In this document: in pieces, positions 35,745 to 43,798 of the stretch
How the letters are laid out: every line of letters starts with the position of its first letter
Numbering within the stretch: position 1 is the stretch's first letter
Source: Stagnimonas sp.
GTDB taxonomy: Bacteria > Pseudomonadota > Gammaproteobacteria > Nevskiales > Nevskiaceae
Direction of reading: 5' to 3'
Assembly (NCBI GenBank): GCA_030696045.1
Contig: JAUYNO010000093.1
Coordinates: 24,800-88,799 of the forward strand
Length of the DNA: 64,000 bases
The notes under the pieces: model-generated
Databases searched by the model: none
Seen by the model: only the letters and a program-made list of their open reading frames with translations
What the model was told of the DNA's origin: nothing
Translations under genes and position numbers: made by a program

Positions 35745-36307
35745 GGGCGCACCAGGCTCAGGCGGGCATTGACCAGGCCGTCGCTGGCGCGGCGCTCGAT
35801 CTCGGCGCCGCTGACGCTGATGCCGTAGCGGCTTTGCAGGACGCCGATCCAGCGCGCGAGTTGGTCGAAGGGAACGTCCTCCAGCCAGATCTTCACTTCT
35901 TTGTCGCCATCGGGCTGGATGCGGGCCGGTGCCTTGCCCAGCTCCGGCAGGCGGCTGGCCTGATCGACCAGGGTCAGCAGCGACTGGCCGCCCCCCTGGG
36001 TCGGCGCCAGGCCCGAGCTGCGGGCACGCTGCACCACCGAGGCAATGGCCTCCAGCCGTTCGGCGAAGGCGCGCTCGTCGGCGAGCGCGACGGTCTGCCG
36101 CTGCGCCGCTCTGGCGAAGGGCTCCCACAGCAGCAGGTAGGCGAGGGTGATCGCCACCACCACGGCGCCGACGCCAACGATCAGGCGCTCGCGCGGCTGC
36201 AGCTCCTGGTAGCGCGCCTGCAGCGGCGCCAGATGCGGCTGCGCGGCCGCGCCCAGGCTAGCCATACGGGCCTGGGCGGCGGAGATCAGGGAGTCGAGGA
36301 CGCTCAT
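35741..36307 (-). CDS. gspM: Type II secretion protein GspM
   Basis: 188 residues: a short cytoplasmic part with RERLIVGVGAVVVAITLAY as the start of the membrane helix (about residues 36-58) and a periplasmic ferredoxin-like domain. Pairs with GspL in the inner-membrane platform. The ATG overlaps the gspL stop by 4 nt. Confidence 0.88.
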   Translation of the reverse strand: MSVLDSLISAAQARMASLGAAAQPHLAPLQARYQELQPRERLIVGVGAVVVAITLAYLLLWEPFARAAQRQTVALADERAFAERLEAIASVVQRARSSGLAPTQGGGQSLLTLVDQASRLPELGKAPARIQPDGDKEVKIWLEDVPFDQLARWIGVLQSRYGISVSGAEIERRASDGLVNARLSLVRP

Positions 36308-37512
36308 GCGGGGGACAGTTTGATGCGGATCTGCAGGCCGCCTTCGCCGCTGTTGGCGGACTGCACCTCCAGCCGGGCGCCGCTGGCCGGGCTGTAGTAG
36401 GCGCGCAGCTGGTCGAGGGCGGCGAGGTCGCTGCCGGTCAGGCTCAGGAACAGCGCGCCCTCGCGGTACTGCATGCCCTGCAATTGCAGGCTGGGCGCCG
36501 CCTTGAGGCCACCGGCCAGGGCATCCAGCAGCGGCAGCAGGCCGGCGCCCTTGGCGGTGCCCTTGGCGATGGCGAACTGCTGCTCGGCCTGGGCTCGGAT
36601 GTTGACCACCCGCTGCTCGTTCGGGAACAGGTCGCGGAAGCGCTGTGCGTTGGTCGCTTGCTGGGCCCGCACTTCCTGCCCCAGGCGCAGCGCCGTGCAG
36701 CCATTGCCGGCGGCGCCGATCAGCAGCGCGGCGCCGACCAGGCCCACCACCGATTTCCAGGCCTGCCATTCCTTGCGATAGCCCTGGCTCTGCGCCCAGG
36801 CGCCCTGCAGCAGGTTGATGCTCTGGGCCGGACGGTAGTTGCGGGCGAGGGCTTCCAGCGGGTGGTCGAGGCCGGGCAGCAACTCGATGTCACGCTCCAG
36901 GCGGGTGAAATCGGTTTCGACCGCGCGGCCGATCAGGATGCGCAGCGCCTGCTTCTGCTCGCCCTCGGCCAAGCCCAGGAACAGTTCCAGATCCTCGGCC
37001 AGGCAGCCGAAACCGGCGTAGGCGCCGGAGCGGACGCTGATGTGACCGGGCTCGGCCAGCACCGTCCAGCGGCCGTCCTCGCGCCAGGGCAGGGCCAGGG
37101 TTTCCGGGATCAGGGCTTCCGGCACCAGACCGCGCGCCAGGAAGGGTTGCAGCCATTCCTGCATGTGCGCCTGCGCCACCACCGCCACCGGCCACTCGCC
37201 ACTCGCCAGGGGCTGGGCGGCGACCGCGAAATGCAGGGTCTCGACGTCTTCGGCGAACTGCTCTTCCAGGGCATAGGGCACCGCCAGCAGGGCCTTGGCG
37301 GCTTGGCGCACCGGCAGGCTGGCCGTCAGCAGGCGCACGTCCTGGCCGGGCGCGTAGAGCAGGATGCGGCGCTGATCGGCGAGATCGAGCACTTCCTCCA
37401 GTGCCGATTCGCGCACAAACACGCTCACCGGCGGTTCGGTGCTGGTGATGGCAAAGGCGACGGGGCCAGGCGAGCCCGGCTCGCGAAGGCGGATGTGCAG
37501 CGTCTCGCGCAT
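36304..37512 (-). CDS. gspL: Type II secretion protein GspL
   Basis: 402 residues with an actin-like cytoplasmic domain (about 1-250, binding the GspE ATPase in known systems), a membrane helix (SVVGLVGAALLIGAAG, about 262-284) and a periplasmic ferredoxin-like domain. The start MRETLHIRL is chosen over upstream in-frame codons by family fit. It lies 4 bp after gspK. Confidence 0.9.
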   Translation of the reverse strand: MRETLHIRLREPGSPGPVAFAITSTEPPVSVFVRESALEEVLDLADQRRILLYAPGQDVRLLTASLPVRQAAKALLAVPYALEEQFAEDVETLHFAVAAQPLASGEWPVAVVAQAHMQEWLQPFLARGLVPEALIPETLALPWREDGRWTVLAEPGHISVRSGAYAGFGCLAEDLELFLGLAEGEQKQALRILIGRAVETDFTRLERDIELLPGLDHPLEALARNYRPAQSINLLQGAWAQSQGYRKEWQAWKSVVGLVGAALLIGAAGNGCTALRLGQEVRAQQATNAQRFRDLFPNEQRVVNIRAQAEQQFAIAKGTAKGAGLLPLLDALAGGLKAAPSLQLQGMQYREGALFLSLTGSDLAALDQLRAYYSPASGARLEVQSANSGEGGLQIRIKLSPA

Positions 37513-37516
37513 GGGG

Positions 37517-38476
37517 CTATTCGGTGTCGAGGCTGCGGGCAATGACGATGGGCGGGCCCGAGGCCGGGCGCCGCACAACACTATAGAGACTGACGCGACC
37601 GCTGCCAATGAAGGCGGTGGCTTTCATCAGGAAATACTCGGTGCTGGTGCTGGTCATGTCCGGCGTGGCGTCAGCCGAGAGTGCGCCGCGTTTCTGCAAT
37701 TCCGAGGGATCCTTGGTGGGGGCCTTCTTGCGGTCCTCCAGCCACTTGACGATCTCCTGCTCGTTGGGCTTTTCGGACAGCGCCATGAGTACCGCCTGCG
37801 GCGCGGTATTGATATTGACCTTGGTTGCCGCCTTGCTGGCCCCGAGCGGCAAGGTGGCGACCAGTGGCGCCAGTTGCAGATAGATCTCGCGGCTCATGCC
37901 TTTCACCGCGAGCAGTTCGCTCGGGCTTCTCATCTCGCGGTTGGCGGCGCGATAGGGCTGCTCCAGGCCCATGTAGTCGCTGTCCTCGCCGCCGCTGCCG
38001 GTGGGGGTCTGGTTCTCGTCGATCCAGTCGCGGATGGCGTCGGCCACGGGCTGCGCCTGCGAGGCCTCCAGCCCCGCCTGGACGAACAGGCGCTGGAACT
38101 GCTGGCCGTAGACCTTGGCATTGGCGCCAGTGGCGGCGAGGTTGTTGAGGTTGAAACGACCCTGCAGATCCTCCAACTCACCGCTGAGCCCGCCCTGCTC
38201 GACCGGCAGGTAGTCCAGCTTCTGGGTCCACTTGTCCTCGAAGGAATCGGTGTCGTTGTCCTTGCGGTCCCGCTCCAGGATCGACAGCACCCAGGACTCG
38301 ACCCCGTCGGCGTACCACCAGGCGCGCTCGCCGTCGATCAGGGTCGCGGTGCGGCGGATGGCGGCATTGGCGGAGCCGAGCACTGCGGCGGCGGCGATGG
38401 TGGCCAGGGCCATCACCAGCATGGCGGTGATGAGGGCGATGCCTTTTTGGCAGCGATGGGAGGGCGACTTGCTCAT
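37517..38476 (-). CDS. gspK: Type II secretion minor pseudopilin GspK
   Basis: 319 residues. The prepilin leader ends at KGIALITAMLVMALAT, a class III signal without the Glu5 seen in other pseudopilins, as is normal for GspK. The globular domain includes LQGRFNLNNL and KVNINTAPQAVLMAL, both typical of the family. GspK caps the pseudopilus with GspI and GspJ. The ATG overlaps the gspJ stop by 4 nt. Confidence 0.94.
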   Translation of the reverse strand: MSKSPSHRCQKGIALITAMLVMALATIAAAAVLGSANAAIRRTATLIDGERAWWYADGVESWVLSILERDRKDNDTDSFEDKWTQKLDYLPVEQGGLSGELEDLQGRFNLNNLAATGANAKVYGQQFQRLFVQAGLEASQAQPVADAIRDWIDENQTPTGSGGEDSDYMGLEQPYRAANREMRSPSELLAVKGMSREIYLQLAPLVATLPLGASKAATKVNINTAPQAVLMALSEKPNEQEIVKWLEDRKKAPTKDPSELQKRGALSADATPDMTSTSTEYFLMKATAFIGSGRVSLYSVVRRPASGPPIVIARSLDTE

Positions 38477-39192
38477 CTGCCACCACCACTGCCGTTGCCA
38501 GCACCGCCAGTCGAACTGCCCCCCGAGCCGCTACCGGAGGCGCCACCACTGGATCCGGCACCCGCAACCGGCGAAGGTTCAACGCCAATCCGGAACAGCC
38601 AGCGCACCTCGTCGTAGTCTTTGCTCTTGAGGGTGAGTTCCACTGCGCGCGGCGGCGGTCGGTCACCGGCGGTGCCAGGGGCGGTCAAGCCCTCGGGCCA
38701 GCGCTCGCGCCACTCGCGGTTGCGGTCGAGGAAGCGCCAGCGCACCTCGTCGATCTGGCTCAGCACCACCAGGCTGGCCGCCACGCGGTCGTCGGCACGG
38801 TCCAGCACCCGCCAGGTGTCGCGACGCAGCTCGCGCTCTTCTTCGTCATAACGGTAGACCACGCGCTCCAGGCTGGGCCGGGGCAGGGACAGCGGATTGC
38901 GCCAGCCACCGCGAGTGAACTCGACCCGCTGGCCGTACTCCTCGAAGCGCAGGGCCGGCTGGGCTTCACCGAAGCCGTCGCGGGCGCCACGGCCCGAAGC
39001 CAGCTGGAAGTCGTTGCGCAGGCGCTGAAAAGCCTTCTGCCATTCGGCGGTACGGTCGAGCCGCGTCTCCAGCTCGCGCCGGGTGTTAAGCACGTAGTTG
39101 AGTCCGCCATAGGCCATCGCCGCGAACACGCCGAAGATCGCCAGCACCACGATCAGTTCCAGCAGGGTGAAGCCGCGTCCGCGTTTCATCAT
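38473..39192 (-). CDS. gspJ: Type II secretion minor pseudopilin GspJ
   Basis: 239 residues with the N-methylation motif GFTLLELIVVLAIFGVFAAM. The first ATG overlaps the gspI stop as TGATG. After the globular domain the last about 30 residues are almost only Gly and Ser (GSSGGASGSGSGG...), an extension not usual in GspJ. Confidence 0.92.
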   Translation of the reverse strand: MMKRGRGFTLLELIVVLAIFGVFAAMAYGGLNYVLNTRRELETRLDRTAEWQKAFQRLRNDFQLASGRGARDGFGEAQPALRFEEYGQRVEFTRGGWRNPLSLPRPSLERVVYRYDEEERELRRDTWRVLDRADDRVAASLVVLSQIDEVRWRFLDRNREWRERWPEGLTAPGTAGDRPPPRAVELTLKSKDYDEVRWLFRIGVEPSPVAGAGSSGGASGSGSGGSSTGGAGNGSGGGR

Positions 39193-39596
39193 CAGCGGCC
39201 GGTCCTGGACTGGAAGCCGGAGAGCCGGGCGCTGGTCGGGGCCTCCGGGCCATTGTCCTTGGCCTGGGGCGACAGCACCGCGATGTCGATCCGGCGCAGT
39301 TCCGGGTCCTCGGTCTTCTGTACCTCCAGCCGCCACTTCCAGGTGGCGCCGGCCATCTCGGTCTCGCCGTCGCGGCTGCCGGTGGGCACCCAGCCGGCTT
39401 CCAGCTCGACTTCGGTGAGGCGGTTGTGGGCGACCCAGGTGGCGATGCTGCGCTCGCGCAGATAGGCCGCCTGCGACGCGTAGCGGGCGAAGCCGGCCAG
39501 CAGGGCGCCCATGGCGATGGCGAGCACCGCCACTGCCACCAGCAGCTCCAGCAGGGTGAAGCCGTTCGGTGCTGATTGCGGGCGCTTGGGCGGCAT
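39192..39596 (-). CDS. gspI: Type II secretion minor pseudopilin GspI
   Basis: 134 residues with GFTLLELLVAVAVLAIAMGAL at the leader cleavage site (given as a motif; Gly-1, Phe+1, Glu+5) and the typical ERSIATWVAHNRLTEV segment of GspI. Start overlaps the gspH stop as TGATG. Confidence 0.92.
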   Translation of the reverse strand: MPPKRPQSAPNGFTLLELLVAVAVLAIAMGALLAGFARYASQAAYLRERSIATWVAHNRLTEVELEAGWVPTGSRDGETEMAGATWKWRLEVQKTEDPELRRIDIAVLSPQAKDNGPEAPTSARLSGFQSRTGR

Positions 39597-40201
39597 CAGC
39601 GCGTGACCGCGAGCCGTTTGAGCGTCAGCCGCCCGAGCGTGTCGCCTTCCAGGCGATAAAAAAAGACGACGCCGGGCGCGGCGAGGTCGAGGCTGAACGG
39701 GCTCATCTCGCCACTCGATAGCAGCAGCACCTGGGGTTCGAGCTTCTTCTTCGCGTCGGCGGTCATCGACGGACTGTCCTGCTCCTGCTTCTTCTTTTCG
39801 GCAGAATCGGGTGGCTCTTCCGGCAGCAGCTGGATCGGCCGGCCATCGACCCGCAGGCCCAGGTGCACCGGCTCGGCCAGCTGGCGGCGCCGCAGGCTGC
39901 CTTGGTCTTCGTAGTCGTCCCATTTCTTGCTGGCGTCGACGGTCAGCAGGCGGTAGCCGGTCTCGCTGAAGCGCAGGCCGATCTCGACGCCCTTGGCCTC
40001 GGACTCCTCGGCCGCCAGCTGGACGATGGCCTGCACGCGGCGCGCCTCGTTCTCCAGCTTGTCCTCCATCGGACGATTGCCGATGGAGAGCATGGCGAAG
40101 GTGACCAGGATGCCGATGACCAGGATCACCACCACCATTTCCAGGAGCGTGAAGCCGGCGTGGGGGCGGACGGATCGTGGCGAGATCATCCTGCCGTCCA
40201 T
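39596..40201 (-). CDS. gspH: Type II secretion minor pseudopilin GspH
   Basis: 201 residues, longer than the common about 170. Leader motif GFTLLEMVVVILVIGILVTF. A charged, Lys/Glu/Gln-rich insertion (EEPPDSAEKKKQEQD, about residues 128-150) accounts for the extra length. A second ATG at 40189 would give MISPRSVRP and is also possible. It is separated from gspG by 94 bp with two hairpins. Confidence 0.88.
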   Translation of the reverse strand: MDGRMISPRSVRPHAGFTLLEMVVVILVIGILVTFAMLSIGNRPMEDKLENEARRVQAIVQLAAEESEAKGVEIGLRFSETGYRLLTVDASKKWDDYEDQGSLRRRQLAEPVHLGLRVDGRPIQLLPEEPPDSAEKKKQEQDSPSMTADAKKKLEPQVLLLSSGEMSPFSLDLAAPGVVFFYRLEGDTLGRLTLKRLAVTR

Positions 40202-40233
40202 GGCGCGACGGTGCGCTTTCGATCAGACCCCGG

Positions 40234-40295
40234 CCGGGACATCCATGTCCCGGCGTTCGCAGTCGCCGCGAGCAGTGCTCGCGAAGCGCGACTGC
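40234..40295 (-). repeat. Paired hairpins between gspG and gspH
   Basis: CCGGGACA-TCCA-TGTCCCGG at 40234-40253, then a two-tier hairpin at 40259-40295 with outer arms GCAGTCGC/GCGACTGC and inner arms CGCGAG/CTCGCG. The second ends exactly at the gspG stop codon. Neither has a T-run, so they may slow RNA decay or partly terminate, favouring the major pseudopilin. Confidence 0.8.
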
Positions 40296-40745
40296 TCACC
40301 CACCCAGATCCCAGTTGCCGATGTCGCCGGCCGCACCTTCACCGCCCGGCTTGTTGTCGGAGCCCAGGCTGAACAGGTCGAACTCGCTCTTGGTGCCGGG
40401 CTGCAGGTACTGGTAGGGATTGCCCCAGGGATCGTTGGGCAGTTTCTGCACGTAACCGCCCGGTTTCCAGTTCTTCGCCGGCGGCTCGCCCTGCGGCGGC
40501 GCCACCAGGGCTTCCAGGCCCTGCTGGGTGCTCGGATAGTAGAAATTGTCGAGCTTGTAGAGGTTGAGCGAGGACTCCATGACGCGGATGTCCTGCTTGG
40601 CCTTGGCGATGCGGGCATCGTCCGGGCGATCCATAATGCGCGGCACCACGACGGCGGCCAGAATGCCGAGAATCACCACCACCACCATGATCTCGATGAG
40701 GGTGAAGCCGCGCTGGCGAGCCGGGCGGCGAGTCGAAAATTGCAT
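40296..40745 (-). CDS. gspG: Type II secretion major pseudopilin GspG
   Basis: 149 residues. Short leader MQFSTRRPARQRG, then FTLIEIMVVVVILGILAAVV, and the GspG core with YKLDNFYYPSTQQGLEALV and WGNPYQYLQPG, including the aspartates of the calcium-binding loop near the C-terminus (GSDNKPGGEG, DIGNWDL). The start at 40745 is chosen by leader length; AAGGA lies upstream. It is the first gsp gene here; gspC, D, E and F are not in the window. Confidence 0.96.
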   Translation of the reverse strand: MQFSTRRPARQRGFTLIEIMVVVVILGILAAVVVPRIMDRPDDARIAKAKQDIRVMESSLNLYKLDNFYYPSTQQGLEALVAPPQGEPPAKNWKPGGYVQKLPNDPWGNPYQYLQPGTKSEFDLFSLGSDNKPGGEGAAGDIGNWDLGG

Positions 40746-40763
40746 CACGAAAAAATCCTTGAT

Positions 40764-40779
40764 CTGCCGGAACCGGCAG
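40764..40779. promoter_or_regulatory. Dyad between gspG and the rhombosortase gene
   Basis: A perfect CTGCCGG-AA-CCGGCAG inverted repeat in the 53 bp that separate two divergent starts. It could be an operator or an RNA hairpin in the gspG leader. Confidence 0.45.
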
Positions 40780-40798
40780 TGTTTGCGGAACGTGTCGG

Positions 40799-41530
40799 AT
40801 GATAACAAACGTGTCTGAACCCTCCGCGCGCACCGCGAGCGAAAATTCTTCCGGCGGCAACAGTCCCTGGCTCGACTGGCAGGTCTGGGGCGCGCCGCTG
40901 GCGCTGATGCTGCTGATTGGCCTGCTCGGACTCGGTGGTGAACCCTGGATCGATGCCCTGCGCTATGACCGCGTCGCCATCGCGGCCGGCGAGTGGTGGC
41001 GGCTGATCACCGGCAATTTCATGCACCTGCCGGGCAACACCATCGAATGGCAGGGCTTGCGCTTTCACGGTCCCTTCCACCTGTTCCTCAACGAGCTGGG
41101 CGTGCTGGTGCTGGTGCTGCTGTGCCCGGAGCGCTTGCCGGCCCTGGTCTGGTTGCGGCGGCTGCTGCTGCTGGGGCTGGGCATGAGCCTGGGCCTGTAT
41201 TTCTTCGCGCCGCAGCTGCGCTGGTACGTGGGACTGTCGGGGGTGATGCACGGCTTGTTCCTGCTCGGCCTGCTGCCGCAGGCGCTGAAGAAGGACATCG
41301 TCGCGCTCGGCTGCCTGCTCTATCTCTTGGGCAAGCTCGGCTACGAGCTGTATGCCGGCGCTCCGGTGTCCGACGAGGCCGCTATCGGCGGCAAGGTGGC
41401 GCTGGACTCCCACCTCTGGGGCGCGATTTCGGGCTTTGTCTACGGCCTGCTGTTCCGCGCCTACCGGCAACCCGAGCGCTGGGCCTTCTGGCGCCCGGCG
41501 CCAGACAGCAAAAACCCCGGGCAGCTCTGA
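40799..41530 (+). CDS. rrtA: Rhombosortase (rhomboid protease for GlyGly-CTERM proteins)
   Basis: 243-residue polytopic membrane protease of the rhomboid superfamily. The catalytic serine lies in YVGLSGVMHGLFLLGLL and the histidine in DSHLWGAISGFVYGLLF, the spacing of the short rhombosortase subgroup rather than of GlpG. The ...GEWWRLITGNFMHL motif is also rhombosortase-like. Rhombosortases cut the GlyGly-CTERM tail of proteins passing through type II secretion. The gene is divergent from gspG, 53 bp apart, and a candidate substrate is the protease at 22197-23777. Confidence 0.9.
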   Translation: MITNVSEPSARTASENSSGGNSPWLDWQVWGAPLALMLLIGLLGLGGEPWIDALRYDRVAIAAGEWWRLITGNFMHLPGNTIEWQGLRFHGPFHLFLNELGVLVLVLLCPERLPALVWLRRLLLLGLGMSLGLYFFAPQLRWYVGLSGVMHGLFLLGLLPQALKKDIVALGCLLYLLGKLGYELYAGAPVSDEAAIGGKVALDSHLWGAISGFVYGLLFRAYRQPERWAFWRPAPDSKNPGQL

Positions 41531-41544
41531 AGAGCCACCCGGGG
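41511..41544 (-). terminator. Terminator of the BON-domain gene, inside the rhombosortase 3' end
   Basis: Read on the minus strand, CCCCGGGTGGCTC, loop TTCA, GAGCTGCCCGGGG and TTTTT. Stem of 13 bp with two mismatches. It overlaps the last 20 bases of the rhombosortase reading frame. Confidence 0.82.
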
Positions 41545-41559
41545 TCGGGGACTGCGGTC

Positions 41560-42195
41560 TTAGTTGACGGCAGCGCCCGCCTTGACGTCGGCGCTGACGG
41601 TCAGCTTGCTGGCGTTGACGCTCTTGACGCCCTCGATGCCGCTCGCCAGCTGGATCGCCTTGGCCTTTTCCTCGGCGCTGCCGGCCTTGCCGCGCAGATA
41701 GACCACGTTGTTCTTGGTGCTGACCTTGATCTCGCTGGCCTTGGTCAGTTCGTCGGCGAGCAGCTGGGTCTTGATCTTGGTGCTGATCCAGCCGTCGGTG
41801 ATCTTCTCGCCGGTGTGGGCGGCGCCGGCCTTCATCTCGGCACCCAGGCTGGCCATTGCGCTCGGAGCCTCGATGCGGTTGTCGACCCGGGTCACGCCTT
41901 CGACATGCAGTGCCAGGTCTTCGGCCGCCTTCTTGGCCTCGGCGCTGGGCGCGGTGCCGGTGAGCACGGCGACATGATCGGTGGTGGTGACGCTGATGTT
42001 CGAGGCCTTGAGACGGCTGTCGGCGGCGAGTTTGGTGCTGATCGTGGCGTTGAGCGCGGTGTCGCTGACGATCGGGGTGGCGGCACCGACCGCGACGCCG
42101 AGGTCGGCGTTGAGCGAGATCGCCTGGGCCTGGGCGGCCGTCATCAGTAGCAGGGCCGAAGCAAACGGGGTGAGCAGATTGCGGGTGATTTTCAT
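41560..42195 (-). CDS. Periplasmic BON-domain protein (OsmY-like)
   Basis: 211 residues with a signal peptide (MKITRNLLTPFASALLLMTA, cut after AQA) and two BON domains (about residues 45-105 and 130-195), each with the SVTTTDHVAVLTG / KVSTKNNVVYLRG core. Similar to OsmY, a stress-induced periplasmic protein that may protect the envelope. A DUF883 gene lies just upstream on the same strand, another stress-linked family. Confidence 0.9.
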   Translation of the reverse strand: MKITRNLLTPFASALLLMTAAQAQAISLNADLGVAVGAATPIVSDTALNATISTKLAADSRLKASNISVTTTDHVAVLTGTAPSAEAKKAAEDLALHVEGVTRVDNRIEAPSAMASLGAEMKAGAAHTGEKITDGWISTKIKTQLLADELTKASEIKVSTKNNVVYLRGKAGSAEEKAKAIQLASGIEGVKSVNASKLTVSADVKAGAAVN

Positions 42196-42259
42196 GAGGC
42201 AACTCCTGGGTTGATGGGAAAGCTGTTGATGCGTTGATTGATGGGCTGCGGTAGGCGGT

Positions 42260-42670
42260 TCAAGGGGCGGCGCGGCGGGCCAGCAAGGCGCCGGCGGTGA
42301 AGCCGACGGCGGTGCCGATGCCGACGGCGCGCCAGGGCTGCTCGCGGACATAGCGGGCGGTTTCAGTGAGGTACTGGCGGCCCTGATCAAGAGTGCCGTT
42401 CCGGAGTGAGGCGGCCATGGTCTTGGCTAGGCCGAGCTTGGTCAGCAGCTGTTCGCGCAGGCGCCCGGCCTCGATGCCGGTGGAACTGCTCAGGGCCTTG
42501 AACAGGCGCTCGAGATGGGTCTCAAGGTCGCCGATGAATTGGTAGGCCTCGGCGCCCAGTCGCGAACCGAGGGCGCTCAGCGCCGGGTCCTCGGTGCTCG
42601 CGACAGCGGCGGCTTTGCTGGCGGCGCGCGGCTTGACGCGGCGGCCGACGGATTTTTTGGAAGATGCCAT
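42260..42670 (-). CDS. DUF883 family protein (ElaB/YqjD/YgaM type)
   Basis: 136 residues: Lys/Arg-rich N-terminus, amphipathic helix, and a C-terminal membrane segment with VREQPWRAVGIGTAVGFTAG and LLARR. That ending is the hallmark of the ElaB/YqjD group, inner-membrane tail-anchored proteins tied to stationary phase; YqjD binds ribosomes in E. coli. The start is chosen at MASSKKSVG; the frame is open upstream without a better start. Confidence 0.9.
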   Translation of the reverse strand: MASSKKSVGRRVKPRAASKAAAVASTEDPALSALGSRLGAEAYQFIGDLETHLERLFKALSSSTGIEAGRLREQLLTKLGLAKTMAASLRNGTLDQGRQYLTETARYVREQPWRAVGIGTAVGFTAGALLARRAAP

Positions 42671-42847
42671 AGCTTCACTCCTGATGGGCGACGGCTGGAT
42701 TGCCTCGGGCAGTGGCCCTTGGCCCGTCTCGGAGCGCACCATGCCCGGCGGGCACTGAACCGCGCCTGAAATTCGCCGCGGCGGAAACCGGCAGCGGACT
42801 TGTGTAGATTGGCGCCCCTCGTTCCTGGACCACACGAAGAGGCTTTG

Positions 42848-43795
42848 ATGCCCGCTGCTGCCACCCATGCATTGCTGTTCCCCGGCCAGGGCTCCCAAAC
42901 GCCCGGCATGCTCAAGGCCCTGGCCGAGCTCCATCCGGTGATCGGCGAGACCTATGCCGAGGCCTCCGAGGCGCTCGGCTTTGATCTCGGCGCCCTGATC
43001 GCCAGCGGCCCCAAGGAGGATCTCGATCGCACCGAGAACACCCAGCCGGCCCTGCTGGCGGCCGGTGTTGCCGTCTGGCGCGCCTGGCAGTCGCAGTCAC
43101 CGCCGGCGCCGCAGGCGTTGGCCGGGCACAGCCTGGGCGAATACACCGCCCTGGTCGCGGCCGGCGCCCTAGGCTTCGCCGACGGTCTGCGCCTGGTGCG
43201 CCTGCGCGGCCAGTTGATGCAGGCCGCTGTGCCCGAGGGGCAGGGCGGCATGGCGGCGGTCATCGGCCTGGACGACGAGGCGGTCGCGCGATTGTGCGCC
43301 GCCTACCCGGGCAGCGAGCTGCTGACGCCTGCCAACTACAACAGTCCTGGCCAGGTGGTGGTGGCGGGCGAGACCGCCGCGCTGGATTGGCTGATGGCCA
43401 ATGGCAAGGCCCAGGGCGCGCGGATGGTGATGCGGGTCGGCATGTCGGTGCCCTCGCACTGCGCCCTGCTGCGCTCAGCGGCGGAGCGTCTGGCCGAGGC
43501 GCTGGCCACGACCAGCGTCTCGACCCCGAATATTCCGGTGCTGCACAACCTCGACGCTGCGCCGCGCACCGAGCCGCAGGCGATCCGCGCCGCGCTGGCG
43601 GCGCAGCTGCACCAGCCGGTGCAATGGACTCGCACGATCCAGGCGCTGGCCGGGCAGGGAGTCGATCACTGGCTGGAATGCGGCCCGGGCAAGGTGCTGA
43701 CCGGGCTGGTCAAGCGCAGTGTCGAAGGCGCGCGCCTGTTCGCGCTCGAAGATCCGGCGCAGTTCCTCGCCGCCGCCACCACCATCAAGGGCTAG
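42848..43795 (+). CDS. fabD: Malonyl-CoA-ACP transacylase
   Basis: Transfers malonyl groups from CoA to acyl carrier protein for fatty acid synthesis (315 residues). FPGQGSQTPGM at the start, the active serine in GHSLGEYTALVAAGAL near residue 95, and QPVQWTRTIQ near the end. It opens the fabD-fabG-acpP-fabF cluster, without fabH in front. The 177-bp gap to the divergent DUF883 gene should contain the promoter, but no clear boxes were found. Confidence 0.96.
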   Translation: MPAAATHALLFPGQGSQTPGMLKALAELHPVIGETYAEASEALGFDLGALIASGPKEDLDRTENTQPALLAAGVAVWRAWQSQSPPAPQALAGHSLGEYTALVAAGALGFADGLRLVRLRGQLMQAAVPEGQGGMAAVIGLDDEAVARLCAAYPGSELLTPANYNSPGQVVVAGETAALDWLMANGKAQGARMVMRVGMSVPSHCALLRSAAERLAEALATTSVSTPNIPVLHNLDAAPRTEPQAIRAALAAQLHQPVQWTRTIQALAGQGVDHWLECGPGKVLTGLVKRSVEGARLFALEDPAQFLAAATTIKG

Positions 43796-43798
43796 CAC

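Noticed and set aside
40799..41530. A GlpG-like housekeeping rhomboid
   Set aside because: The protein is short, with GLSGVMHG and SHLWGAISG spacing of the rhombosortase group, and lies beside type II secretion genes.
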